A stretch of DNA of 18,528 bases, from contig CAZLEF010000112.1 in NCBI GenBank assembly GCA_964558465.1, positions 1 to 18,528 on the forward strand. The letters run 5' to 3'. The notes below the pieces were generated by a model. That model saw only the letters and a list, made by a program, of their open reading frames with translations. It was not told the origin of the DNA and searched no databases. Positions 7,769 through 14,711 of the stretch are shown piece after piece; position 1 is the first letter of the stretch, and each line of letters begins with the position of its first letter. This DNA is from JACJYC01 sp964558465. Lineage in GTDB: Bacteria; Bacteroidota; Bacteroidia; Chitinophagales; Saprospiraceae. The translations under genes were made by a program, and so were the position numbers.

Positions 7769-7868
7769 AATAACGCCAGGGGGCAAAATTATTTTATTCC
7801 GGCCACACTTTCAAAGCGCAAATTTTAAAATATTCGTATTCGGCCGGCGTTTCTTAACAAAATACCTT

Positions 7869-8756
7869 ATGGAAAAACAAGGTTTTTGGCAAAGGTTGCA
7901 GGACAGGCTTCATCATACCTATCGTTTGGTGGTGATGAACAACGAAACTTTCGAAGAAGTAGGCTCTTATAAACTGACTTTGTTCAATCTTTATATTCTG
8001 CTCAGCAGCATCATGGTGGTATTTGCAGTCCTGATCTGGCTGATGATCGCTTATACCCCGCTTCACCGCTACATGCCCGGCTACGGCATGGGCAGCAACA
8101 GTGAGGAGGTTCAGGATTTGCTCCGCAAAGTGGACAAACTCGAAAAAGAGGTCGGCACCTACCGGGTCTATTCTGAAAGCATTCGAAAAGTCCTCGTGGG
8201 GGAGGTGACCACCGAAGAAGACGTGCCCAAGGTCAACCCGGTGGTCAAAGACACGCTCGGCGATATGACCCTGACGCCCTCCGAGGCGGAAATCGCCCTC
8301 CGGGAAGATGTTGCACTCGACGAAATCGGCGAAATCGCCCGTGAGCCCCGGACCACCAACCTGCCGGGCGCCAATGCGCGCCTGGAGCAAATGTATTTCA
8401 CCCCGCCCGTGACCGGAGAGGTCAGCGCCGAATATATGCCGGATGAACAACATTACGGGGTCGATATTCTGGCTGCCAAAAACACCGCCATTAAAGCTGC
8501 GATGGACGGTTACGTTTTTCTGTCGGACTGGACCCTGGAAACCGGCAATACGATCGGCATTCAACACGCCAATAATATCATAACCTTCTATAAACACAAT
8601 TCCGAATTGCTCAAAAAAGCAGGCAGTTTTGTCAAAGCCGGAGAAGCCGTGGCCATTATTGGCAATACCGGCGCCCTGTCCAATGGCCCTCACCTGCATT
8701 TTGAACTCTGGTACAAGGGAAAACCCGTCAATCCAACGGAGTATGTTGATTTTTAG
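7869..8756 (+). CDS. Membrane-anchored M23/LytM-family peptidase
   Basis: A 295-residue protein with a single membrane segment at about 38-62 (LFNLYILLSSIMVVFAVLIW), no cleavable signal peptide, a short coiled-coil-like stretch (about 78-110) and a C-terminal LytM domain from about 180. The zinc ligands and catalytic residues are present: His195 and Asp199 in HYGVD, and His275 and His277 in GPHLHFEL; His233 in QHANN may be a further family residue. Members cleave peptidoglycan cross-link peptides, so a periplasmic cell-wall remodelling role anchored in the inner membrane is likely. The N-terminus with about 37 cytoplasmic residues resembles proteins often found near bactofilin genes, but no bactofilin gene is in this window. 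The ATG at 7869 has no Shine-Dalgarno sequence. Confidence is high for the fold and moderate for the exact bond cleaved. Confidence 0.9.
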   Translation: MEKQGFWQRLQDRLHHTYRLVVMNNETFEEVGSYKLTLFNLYILLSSIMVVFAVLIWLMIAYTPLHRYMPGYGMGSNSEEVQDLLRKVDKLEKEVGTYRVYSESIRKVLVGEVTTEEDVPKVNPVVKDTLGDMTLTPSEAEIALREDVALDEIGEIAREPRTTNLPGANARLEQMYFTPPVTGEVSAEYMPDEQHYGVDILAAKNTAIKAAMDGYVFLSDWTLETGNTIGIQHANNIITFYKHNSELLKKAGSFVKAGEAVAIIGNTGALSNGPHLHFELWYKGKPVNPTEYVDF

Positions 8757-8874
8757 GTGGGAACCAGGGCGGATTTCGATCCCGGGTGGTGTTAATTTTT
8801 TGTAAATTCCCAAAAAAAGTCTTCCTTTTTAAATAAAATCCAACCAAAATAAAGCGCTTTTTAAAGATTTGACA

Positions 8875-8882
8875 TAATTTTG
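8875..8882 (+). promoter_or_regulatory. Candidate -7 promoter element for the HAD-family gene
   Basis: TAATTTTG matches the Bacteroidota -7 consensus TAnnTTTG and lies 27 nt before the ATG at 8910. No good -33 TTG is present at the usual distance. It suggests that the HAD gene is transcribed separately from the M23 gene, 153 nt upstream. Confidence 0.45.
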
Positions 8883-8909
8883 CGGATTCAAAAACGAGGA
8901 TAGTAAACG

Positions 8910-9347
8910 ATGCTTGAGCAGAACGAATCAAACGGCCTCCTGGCCGCGTTTAACGAAAAAGGAGAATCCATCAGCCCCATCTTGCCGGAATCGGTCAAAA
9001 ATTTCCTGATTGATATAGACGGGACGATTTGCGACGATATCCCCAATGAAGAACCTGAGCGCATGCTGACCGTCCTTCCCTACCCCGATGCCCTGAAGAT
9101 CATCAACAAATGGTATGAGGAAGGCCATCTCATTACATTTTTCTCCTCCCGCACAGAAGAACACCGTGAGATCACCGAAGCCTGGTTGCGCAAACACAAC
9201 TTTCGTTACCATGGGTTGCTCCTCAACAAACCGCGCGGCGGCAATTACCATTGGATCGACAACCATATCGTAAAAGCTACCCGCTTCAAGGGCAAATTTA
9301 CCGACCTGATCGTGCGCACGCATGAGATTGAGGTGTTTAAGCCTTGA
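8910..9347 (+). CDS. Small HAD-superfamily phosphatase-like protein
   Basis: A 145-residue protein. Motif I is FLIDIDGTICDD (32-43) with nucleophile Asp35 and Asp37; motif II is FFSSRTEEHREITEAWL (77-93). A conserved-looking LLLNKPRGGNYHWIDN (103-118) supplies the Lys of motif III and an Asp that could serve motif IV. No cap domain fits in this length. Close relatives in Bacteroidota are, as I recall, often labelled phosphoheptose isomerase or hypothetical; nothing here supports an isomerase, and I prefer an uncharacterised HAD phosphatase, possibly acting on a sugar phosphate or nucleotide. The first 28 residues are extra to the HAD core. It is flanked by its own candidate promoter and by an inverted repeat array, so it looks monocistronic. 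Confidence 0.82.
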   Translation: MLEQNESNGLLAAFNEKGESISPILPESVKNFLIDIDGTICDDIPNEEPERMLTVLPYPDALKIINKWYEEGHLITFFSSRTEEHREITEAWLRKHNFRYHGLLLNKPRGGNYHWIDNHIVKATRFKGKFTDLIVRTHEIEVFKP

Positions 9348-9359
9348 ACCGGATGTTTA

Positions 9360-9377
9360 CCCGCCTTTTAGGGCGGG
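9360..9377. terminator. GC-rich hairpin after the HAD gene
   Basis: CCCGCC (9360-9365), loop TTTTAG, GGCGGG (9372-9377): a perfect 6-bp GC stem starting 13 nt after the stop codon. No T-run follows, but the inverted 7-nt array begins immediately, so both may act together in ending transcripts from either side. Confidence 0.5.
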
Positions 9378-9452
9378 CTGGATGCTGGATGCTGGACGAT
9401 GACCGCGAGCATCCAGCATCTTGTATCCAGTATCCAGCATCTCGTATCCATC
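9377..9452. repeat. Inverted 7-nt repeat arrays between convergent genes
   Basis: The left arm has three units GCTGGAT, GCTGGAT, GCTGGAC (9377-9397). The right arm has six 7-nt units in inverted orientation: ATCCAGC, ATCTTGT, ATCCAGT, ATCCAGC, ATCTCGT, ATCCATC (9411-9452). GATGCTGGATGC at 9381-9392 pairs perfectly with GCATCCAGCATC at 9409-9420 (12 bp, 16-nt loop). The array lies between the convergent HAD and Asp-box genes and abuts the stop codon of the latter. Confidence 0.92.
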
Positions 9453-12400
9453 TCATCCCCCTTTAATTTTTTCCATCCCTTTGGATTCCATGATCCGGTT
9501 GATTTCCGGCAACCCGGCATTCAGGGTCATTTCCAGTTTTTTCAGGTGGACTTCCAGTTCCTTCGATAGTTCTTCAAATACCTGATAAGCGCCCCTGGTC
9601 GGCCGGGCATCCCCCGTTTCGACGCTGCGCCGCAAAGAAGCCAGCCGGTTATTGAGTTTGATCGGAAAATTTAAAGGATCCTGACCGCTCTGGTTTCTCA
9701 CCTGATAAAGTTCCTCTTCAATTGCGCTGATTTTTTCTTTCAAATCCTTGACAGTCCGGGTTAAGGTCTCGTCATTTACCCCTGCAAGCCGGGTATCCAT
9801 CTCTTTTTTCAATTTCCGGATCCGGATAACCGCTTCGTTTGCGGCGCTTGTTTTTGCGTTGATCCTGGCGGCCAGTTCAAATTGTTCTTTCAGATCCGCC
9901 TGGGTAATGCCCTTGAGATTGGGATCCATCAGAACCTCAAAAGGAAAGGTCTGTTCGTAATCACCCGATTTCAAACGCACCTGGTACCGGCCCGGAGGGG
10001 CTTTGGGGCCTCTTCTCGGCCCGGCATTCCAGATGATCATGCCTTCAAAAGCAGTGGCATCCGGATAACAGAGATTCCAGGTAAAGGTGTTTAAGCCTTT
10101 GGCCGTGGTCGGTTTGGTTTGTCCGCCTCTTTCCCACCAGGGTATGTTCGGGTCCGGCTTGTATTCGGGTTGGTTGCCTAAAAACCGGTCAACCAATTGT
10201 CCGCCTGCATCCAGTATTTCAACAACGACGGAATCCGCCTGGTCCCTGAGCCGATACTGGAAAATAGCGTTGTAGATCCCGCGGATCGCGTTGCCGGGTG
10301 GATACAGCACTGCAGGCTGCTCCAGGGATTGGGGCGTCACCTGTCGCAGGGGGCCGATATCATCCAGTATCCAGAAACCCCGGCCGTGGGTGCCGAGCAC
10401 CACATCATTGTCTTTGACCACCAGGTCGCGGATCGGGGTAACCGGCAGGTTCAACTGGAGCGACTGCCAGGTATCTCCGTCGTTAAAGGAAATATAGGCG
10501 CCGTGTTCGGTACCCAGGAACAATAATCCTTTTCTGACCGGGTCGGCCCGAATGGCCTGTGCAAAATGGCCGGCCCGGATGCCGCTGACGATTTTTGTCC
10601 AGGTTTTACCGTAGTCCCTGGTCCGCCATACATAAGGGGCGCGGTCGTCCACCTGGTACCGGTTGGCCGCAATATAGGCGGTTCCGGGGCTATGCCTGGA
10701 TTCGTCGATGATACTGACCCTGGTGAATTTGAGCATATCCGGCGGGGTGATGTTTTCCCAGCTTTTGCCCCCGTTCCGGGTGATATGGACCTTGCCGTCG
10801 TCCGACCCAGCCCAGAGGCTATTGACGTCGTGATGGGAGGGCGCCAGTGCAAAAACAGTTGCGTAGATCTCCGGTCCGTTCATATCCTTGGTGATGATCC
10901 CCCCGGTGGGCCCCAGGGTTTCCGGGTCGGCATAGGTCAGATCGGGACTGATGCGTTCCCAACTCTGCCCGTCGTCGGTGGTTTTCCAAACATGTTGCGA
11001 ACAGGTGTAAAGAATATTGTGGTCGAGCGGGGAGAAGACGATAGGGAACGTCCATTGCCAGCGTTCAGGAAGGGCTGAGGCCGGTTCTCCGGAGAAAAAC
11101 CGGGGGTACACCTGAATGTCCCGGATCTGGCCGTTGCTGCGGTCGTACCGGGTAAGCAGGGCGCCCTGGCTGCCGGCGTAAAAAATGTCCGGATTGACGG
11201 GGTGTTGGGCAATGTACCCGCTTTCCCCGCCGCCGACATCGTAATACCAGCCATGATTGGGGCCCCAGGCCTGCATGTATTCCCAGCCATCGCTGGGTAT
11301 GGCCAGGGTGGAGTTGTCCTGCTGGGCGCCCGCTACATGATAAGGCACGTCGGAAGTGGCCATGACGTGGTAAAGCTGGGTGGTACAATAATCCTGTTCC
11401 GTCCAGGTTTTTCCCCCGTTGATGGTCACCACTCCGCCGCCATCATTAGCGTTGGCCATGCGGAGCGGGTTATTGGGGTCGATCCACAAGTCGTGGTTAT
11501 CGCCGTGAGGCGCATCGACCACTTCGAACTTCACGCCGCCGTCGGTTGATTTAAAGAATTCTACATTCAGGCAATAGACGGTTTCCGGATCCCAGGGGTC
11601 GGCATAGATCCTGGAATAATAAAAAGCGCGCTGCCGGAGTTTTCGCTCTTCATTGGTGCGTTTCCAGGTCCATCCACCGTCGTCTGAGCGGTAAACGCCG
11701 CCGTCGTTGGCCTCCACAATGGCCCACAGGCGTTGGGCGTTGGCCGGGGAAACGGTAATGCCGATCTTGCCGAGGGGGCCTTCGGGCATTCCGGGGTTTT
11801 TGGTCAGTTCCACCCAGGTATCGCCACCATCCAGGGATTTAAAAAGCCGGGACCCCGGTCCGCCGCCCCACATTTTCCAGGCTTTGCGATAAACCTGCCA
11901 GGTGGTGGCATAGATCACTTTGGGGTTTGTGCGGTCGATCACCAGATCGGCGGCGCCGGATTTGGCGTCAATAAAAAGGATCTTTTTCCAGGTATTCCCT
12001 CCGTCGGTGGAGCGAAAAACACCCCGTTCCTCATTGTCCCCGTATGGATGCCCGAGCGCTGCAAAATATACAATATCCGGATTGGTGGGATGCACCCGCA
12101 CCCGGGCAATGGCCTGGGTTTCAGCCAATCCGAGGTGGCGCCATGTTTTTCCGGCGTCGACGGATCTATAGACGCCATCCCCCTGAGCGATACTGCCCCT
12201 GAGTTGGGTTTCGCCCATGCCGATATAAATAATGTCCGGGTTGGTCTCTGCGATACCGATAGCGCCGACCGAAGAACTCGTCAATTGCCCGTCGGTGACC
12301 GGCGCCCAGGTTTCCCCGCCGTCGACAGTTTTCCAAAGGCCGCCGCCCGTGGCCCCGAAATAATATTCGTTGGGCCGGCCCGGGCTTCCGGAAATGGCAA

Positions 12401-12557
12401 GGGATCGCCCGCCCCTTTGAGGCCCGATATTGCGCCATTTGAATTGCTGGTAAAACGCCGGATCGATCACCGGCTGATCAGCGGCCTGCGCCTGGAGATC
12501 CTGCATCCGGAAAAGGCATACCGACGCAATGGCAACAAGGAATTTCATACCGTTCAT
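9453..12557 (-). CDS. Secreted Asp-box (BNR/sortilin-like) beta-propeller protein
   Basis: A 1034-residue protein. An N-terminal signal peptide (about 1-25, cleavage near LQAQA) is followed by FKWRNIGPQRGGRSLAISG, the usual opening of this family. Asp-box motifs of the form S-x-D-x-G-x-x-W recur throughout: KTVDGGETW (76-84), RSVDAGKTW (131-139), RSTDGGNTW (182-190), KSLDGGDTW (240-248), then RSDDGGWTW, KSTDGGVKF, TINGGKTW, KTTDDGQSW, TRNGGKSW, RTRDYGKTW and SFNDGDTW. They indicate one or two large propellers as in sortilin/VPS10-type proteins. A beta domain (around RYQVRLKSGDYEQTF) and a charged helical C-terminus from about 850 follow. Such proteins are often labelled glycosyl hydrolase, but I see no catalytic evidence; binding or an unknown hydrolase role are both open. 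No T9SS sorting domain is present. ATG at 12557 chosen; Met4 at 12548 is an alternative. Confidence 0.88.
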   Translation of the reverse strand: MNGMKFLVAIASVCLFRMQDLQAQAADQPVIDPAFYQQFKWRNIGPQRGGRSLAISGSPGRPNEYYFGATGGGLWKTVDGGETWAPVTDGQLTSSSVGAIGIAETNPDIIYIGMGETQLRGSIAQGDGVYRSVDAGKTWRHLGLAETQAIARVRVHPTNPDIVYFAALGHPYGDNEERGVFRSTDGGNTWKKILFIDAKSGAADLVIDRTNPKVIYATTWQVYRKAWKMWGGGPGSRLFKSLDGGDTWVELTKNPGMPEGPLGKIGITVSPANAQRLWAIVEANDGGVYRSDDGGWTWKRTNEERKLRQRAFYYSRIYADPWDPETVYCLNVEFFKSTDGGVKFEVVDAPHGDNHDLWIDPNNPLRMANANDGGGVVTINGGKTWTEQDYCTTQLYHVMATSDVPYHVAGAQQDNSTLAIPSDGWEYMQAWGPNHGWYYDVGGGESGYIAQHPVNPDIFYAGSQGALLTRYDRSNGQIRDIQVYPRFFSGEPASALPERWQWTFPIVFSPLDHNILYTCSQHVWKTTDDGQSWERISPDLTYADPETLGPTGGIITKDMNGPEIYATVFALAPSHHDVNSLWAGSDDGKVHITRNGGKSWENITPPDMLKFTRVSIIDESRHSPGTAYIAANRYQVDDRAPYVWRTRDYGKTWTKIVSGIRAGHFAQAIRADPVRKGLLFLGTEHGAYISFNDGDTWQSLQLNLPVTPIRDLVVKDNDVVLGTHGRGFWILDDIGPLRQVTPQSLEQPAVLYPPGNAIRGIYNAIFQYRLRDQADSVVVEILDAGGQLVDRFLGNQPEYKPDPNIPWWERGGQTKPTTAKGLNTFTWNLCYPDATAFEGMIIWNAGPRRGPKAPPGRYQVRLKSGDYEQTFPFEVLMDPNLKGITQADLKEQFELAARINAKTSAANEAVIRIRKLKKEMDTRLAGVNDETLTRTVKDLKEKISAIEEELYQVRNQSGQDPLNFPIKLNNRLASLRRSVETGDARPTRGAYQVFEELSKELEVHLKKLEMTLNAGLPEINRIMESKGMEKIKGG

Positions 12558-12623
12558 ATGAAGGAAAGTTTTAAATAAAACTCAGTGCCGTGGCAGAGGA
12601 ACTGAACCGTTCAAGGGATTCGA

Positions 12624-12653
12624 CAAATATAATCAGAAGCAGGGTACCCCAAA
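12624..12653 (-). promoter_or_regulatory. Promoter of the Asp-box protein gene
   Basis: On the minus strand TTTG (12653-12650) is followed after 18 nt by TATATTTG (12631-12624), an excellent match to the Bacteroidota -33/-7 consensus. Transcription would begin near 12618, giving a leader of about 60 nt. Confidence 0.65.
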
Positions 12654-12843
12654 GTTTTTTTTTATCCGGTGTACAACTATTCCGGGGTCAGGGTGTTTAT
12701 ACTATTATGCATTGCTATTTATTTGCCTGTTTGTCAAAGGGTTCGGTGCCGCGATTATACAGATTCTACTCCCTCCCGTTCCGATGAACGGCCTTGAATC
12801 CGATCCGGGTTCCGTGCATTGGCCATATCCCGAACAAAATATC

Positions 12844-12875
12844 TTGTCCCTGCTACCCAATATTAAATAGCTTTG
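12844..12875 (+). promoter_or_regulatory. Promoter of rpsU
   Basis: TTG at 12844-12846, then 21 nt, then TAGCTTTG at 12868-12875, matching TAnnTTTG. The predicted leader is about 75 nt and contains the 7-bp hairpin TGAACGG / CCGTTCA at 12904-12923. Confidence 0.6.
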
Positions 12876-12957
12876 CAGGCATTTTTATACAACCGGTTTC
12901 CTTTGAACGGCGCAAACCGTTCATCCGCGATCATTTTTTATCATCAAAAATTTTTAA

Positions 12958-13146
12958 ATGCTGATCATCGACGTAGGTTCCAACGAAGGAATTGACCGCG
13001 CGCTAAAGCGCTACAAACGCAAACATCAACAAGTCAAACAAAAGCAGGAGTTGCTGGACCGCAAGTTTTTCACCAAACCTTCTGTAAAGCGCAGGAACGA
13101 AAAACTGGACGCCATCTACCGCGAACGGAAAAAATTGACGCCTTAA
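12958..13146 (+). CDS. rpsU: 30S ribosomal protein bS21
   Basis: A 62-residue basic protein with the bS21 pattern: MLIIDVGSNEGIDRALKRYK at the N-terminus, then FFTKPSVKRRNEKLDAIYRE. Length is normal for the phylum. bS21 binds the small-subunit platform near the 3' end of 16S rRNA. In Flavobacterium johnsoniae it helps hide the anti-Shine-Dalgarno sequence, and rpsU itself is reported to keep a strong Shine-Dalgarno for autoregulation. Here the 20 nt before ATG are only A and T except for one C, with no purine-rich Shine-Dalgarno, so that control would have to differ or be absent. The gene stands alone with its own promoter and a terminator-like hairpin after it. Confidence 0.93.
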   Translation: MLIIDVGSNEGIDRALKRYKRKHQQVKQKQELLDRKFFTKPSVKRRNEKLDAIYRERKKLTP

Positions 13147-13165
13147 CGGGCCTTGAAAGAAAGAA

Positions 13166-13200
13166 GGCAGGATCATGAGCAGATCTTGCCCTTTCATTTG
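13166..13200 (+). terminator. Probable terminator of rpsU
   Basis: GGCAGGATC (13166-13174) pairs with GATCTTGCC (13182-13190), nine pairs including one G:U, with a 7-nt loop, followed by the T-rich stretch CTTTCATTTG. It starts 19 nt after the rpsU stop. Confidence 0.5.
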
Positions 13201-13270
13201 ATTTTGACGATACCCCAGCAGACTTGATCCGGGTTGATATGCCATTCCTTAACCAAATAACATATCCACC

Positions 13271-14590
13271 ATGACCAAAGAATACCGTGCGTACCAATTG
13301 CGCAACTTCCGGGAAATCCCCGAGGTAAACCGTTTCCTGACGGAGGAAGAAAAAACCGCTATCGAAGTCGTCGGCAATGTCTTGCCCTTCAAGGTCAATA
13401 ATTACGTTGTTGAAGAACTGATCGATTGGGAAAATTTCCGGCAGGATCCGATCTATGCCCTCACTTTTCCCACAGCCGACATGCTTGAACCCCACCATTT
13501 CTCAGAAATGGCCGATACCTTGGCCGGCGGCGCTTCCAAACCGGAGATCAAACTGATCGCCAACAAGATCCGAAAGGCCCTGAACCCCCACCCTGCCGGG
13601 CAAATGGAACACAACGTACCCCAACTGGACGGTACCCCCCTGACCGGCATCCAGCATAAATACCGGGAAACATTGCTGTTTTTCCCGAATCAGGGGCAAA
13701 CCTGCCATGCTTATTGCACCTTCTGTTTCCGGTGGCCCCAGTTCGTGGGCATGAACGAACTCAAGTTCGCCATGCGCGATACCGAACTGCTGGTCCGGTA
13801 TCTGCGGGAACATCCGGAGATCAACGACGTTTTGTTTACCGGCGGCGACCCTCTGATCATGAAAACCCGGATTATTGCCCAATACATCGACGCCCTGATC
13901 GACGCTCAACTCCCTAACCTCCGCACCATCCGCATCGGCACCAAAGCCCTTTCTTACTGGCCGCAGCGTTTTGTGACCGACGACGACGCCGACGAATTGC
14001 TGTTCCTGTTTGAAAAAGTTAAAAAGGCCGGCATTCACCTGGCCTTCATGGCTCATTTCAACCATACCTGCGAACTGGAAACGGACGTGGTGAAAACCGC
14101 CATTGACCGCATTTTGCAAACCGGAGCGGTCATCCGGACCCAATCTCCAATCATGCGCAAGATCAACGACAAAGCCGAAGTATGGGCCGCCATGTGGCAA
14201 AAACAAGTAGAACTCGGTTGCATACCTTATTATATGTTTGTGGCCCGGGACACCGGCGCGCAGCATTATTTCGCCCTTCCCCTGGATTCGGCCTGCAAGA
14301 TCTTTAACAACGCCTACCGCCAGGTCAGCGGGATTGCCCGGACGGTAAGGGGGCCCAGCATGTCGGCCAGTCCCGGTAAGGTCCAGGTCACCGGCGTTTC
14401 CGAGGTCATGGGCGAAAAGGTTTTTGTACTCCGGTTCCTTCAGGCCCGCAACGCCAAATGGGTCGGAAGGCCGTTTTTTGCCCGGCATGATCCTCAAGCC
14501 GTCTGGATAGACGAACTCAAACCTGCATTTGGAAAAACCCAATTCTTTTTCCACGAGGAAAACCAGTTGACCACGCTTCTGCCTAATTAA
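13271..14590 (+). CDS. KamA-family radical SAM aminomutase-like enzyme
   Basis: A 439-residue radical SAM protein of the lysine 2,3-aminomutase family. The cluster-binding motif is CHAYCTFC (Cys145, Cys149, Cys152), followed by TGGDPL (190-195). Lys370 in SASPGK is my candidate for the PLP lysine, by position relative to the Gly-rich motif before it in lysine aminomutase. Around IPYYMFVARDTGAQHYF (318-334) the Asp that binds the lysine side chain in the clostridial enzyme appears to be Arg326, and the second substrate Asp aligns with Ser363, so lysine is probably not the substrate. A different amino acid, possibly acidic, is an inference. The protein should bind SAM, a 4Fe-4S cluster and PLP in the cytoplasm. 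It is followed by a perfect 19-bp hairpin and looks monocistronic; it may share leakage from rpsU upstream (124-nt gap). Confidence 0.85.
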   Translation: MTKEYRAYQLRNFREIPEVNRFLTEEEKTAIEVVGNVLPFKVNNYVVEELIDWENFRQDPIYALTFPTADMLEPHHFSEMADTLAGGASKPEIKLIANKIRKALNPHPAGQMEHNVPQLDGTPLTGIQHKYRETLLFFPNQGQTCHAYCTFCFRWPQFVGMNELKFAMRDTELLVRYLREHPEINDVLFTGGDPLIMKTRIIAQYIDALIDAQLPNLRTIRIGTKALSYWPQRFVTDDDADELLFLFEKVKKAGIHLAFMAHFNHTCELETDVVKTAIDRILQTGAVIRTQSPIMRKINDKAEVWAAMWQKQVELGCIPYYMFVARDTGAQHYFALPLDSACKIFNNAYRQVSGIARTVRGPSMSASPGKVQVTGVSEVMGEKVFVLRFLQARNAKWVGRPFFARHDPQAVWIDELKPAFGKTQFFFHEENQLTTLLPN

Positions 14591-14601
14591 CAGCGGAATA
14601 G

Positions 14602-14613
14602 CCGGGCGCCCGG
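14602..14613. other. Perfect 12-bp GC palindrome
   Basis: CCGGGCGCCCGG lies 12 nt after the stop of the KamA-like gene, just before the long terminator hairpin. Function unknown; it may be part of the termination region. Confidence 0.4.
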
Positions 14614-14624
14614 GCGGCGTTCGC

Positions 14625-14670
14625 GAAAATAGTTCACCCGGATTCAAAAAAATCCGGGTGAACTATTTTC
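14625..14670. terminator. Perfect 19-bp hairpin, likely bidirectional-type terminator
   Basis: GAAAATAGTTCACCCGGAT (14625-14643) is exactly complementary to 14652-14670, with the 8-nt loop TCAAAAAA. The stem ends in an A/T-rich segment (GAAAATA / TATTTTC), so transcription in either direction meets a U-rich 3' arm. It separates the KamA-like gene from the polysaccharide operon. Confidence 0.8.
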
Positions 14671-14682
14671 ACTTTCTAAATA

Positions 14683-14703
14683 ATGAGTAATTTTGTTACT
14701 CAT
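14683..14703. promoter_or_regulatory. Palindromic operator overlapping the -7 box of the polysaccharide operon
   Basis: ATGAGTAA (14683-14690), TTTTG, TTACTCAT (14696-14703) is a perfect 8-bp inverted repeat. The TAATTTTG at 14688-14695, a TAnnTTTG -7 element, lies inside it, 16 nt before the regulator's ATG. A -33 TTG is not evident; TTTTC ends at 14670. The arrangement fits autorepression by the adjacent winged-helix protein. Confidence 0.6.
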
Positions 14704-14711
14704 TTCATCCC

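Larger units (their letters stand above)
12550..12923. promoter_or_regulatory. Cluster of TGAACGG motifs in a divergent regulatory region
   Basis: TGAACGG occurs five times in 374 bp: minus strand at 12550-12556 (over the start codon of the Asp-box gene), 12607-12613 and 12917-12923; plus strand at 12785-12791 and 12904-12910. A sixth near-copy, GGAACGG, is on the minus strand at 12776-12782. Two pairs form hairpins or dyads: 12776-12781/12786-12791 (CCGTTC, loop CGAT, GAACGG) and 12904-12910/12917-12923 (TGAACGG, loop CGCAAA, CCGTTCA). They surround both divergent promoters, as operator half-sites might. The remainder of this 400-bp gap shows no gene I trust. Confidence 0.5.

Noticed and set aside
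9453..12557. Glycosyl hydrolase (sialidase) call for the Asp-box protein
   Set aside because: Asp boxes mark propeller folds in many proteins; I could not find the sialidase Arg triad or nucleophile.
12590..12787. 65-codon plus-strand frame in the Asp-box/rpsU intergenic region
   Set aside because: It overlaps the minus-strand promoter, has no start signal or domain, and its composition is not protein-like.
13502..14647. 381-codon minus-strand open frame opposite the KamA-like gene
   Set aside because: Antisense to a gene with intact CxxxCxxC and other motifs; it also runs through the terminator hairpin.
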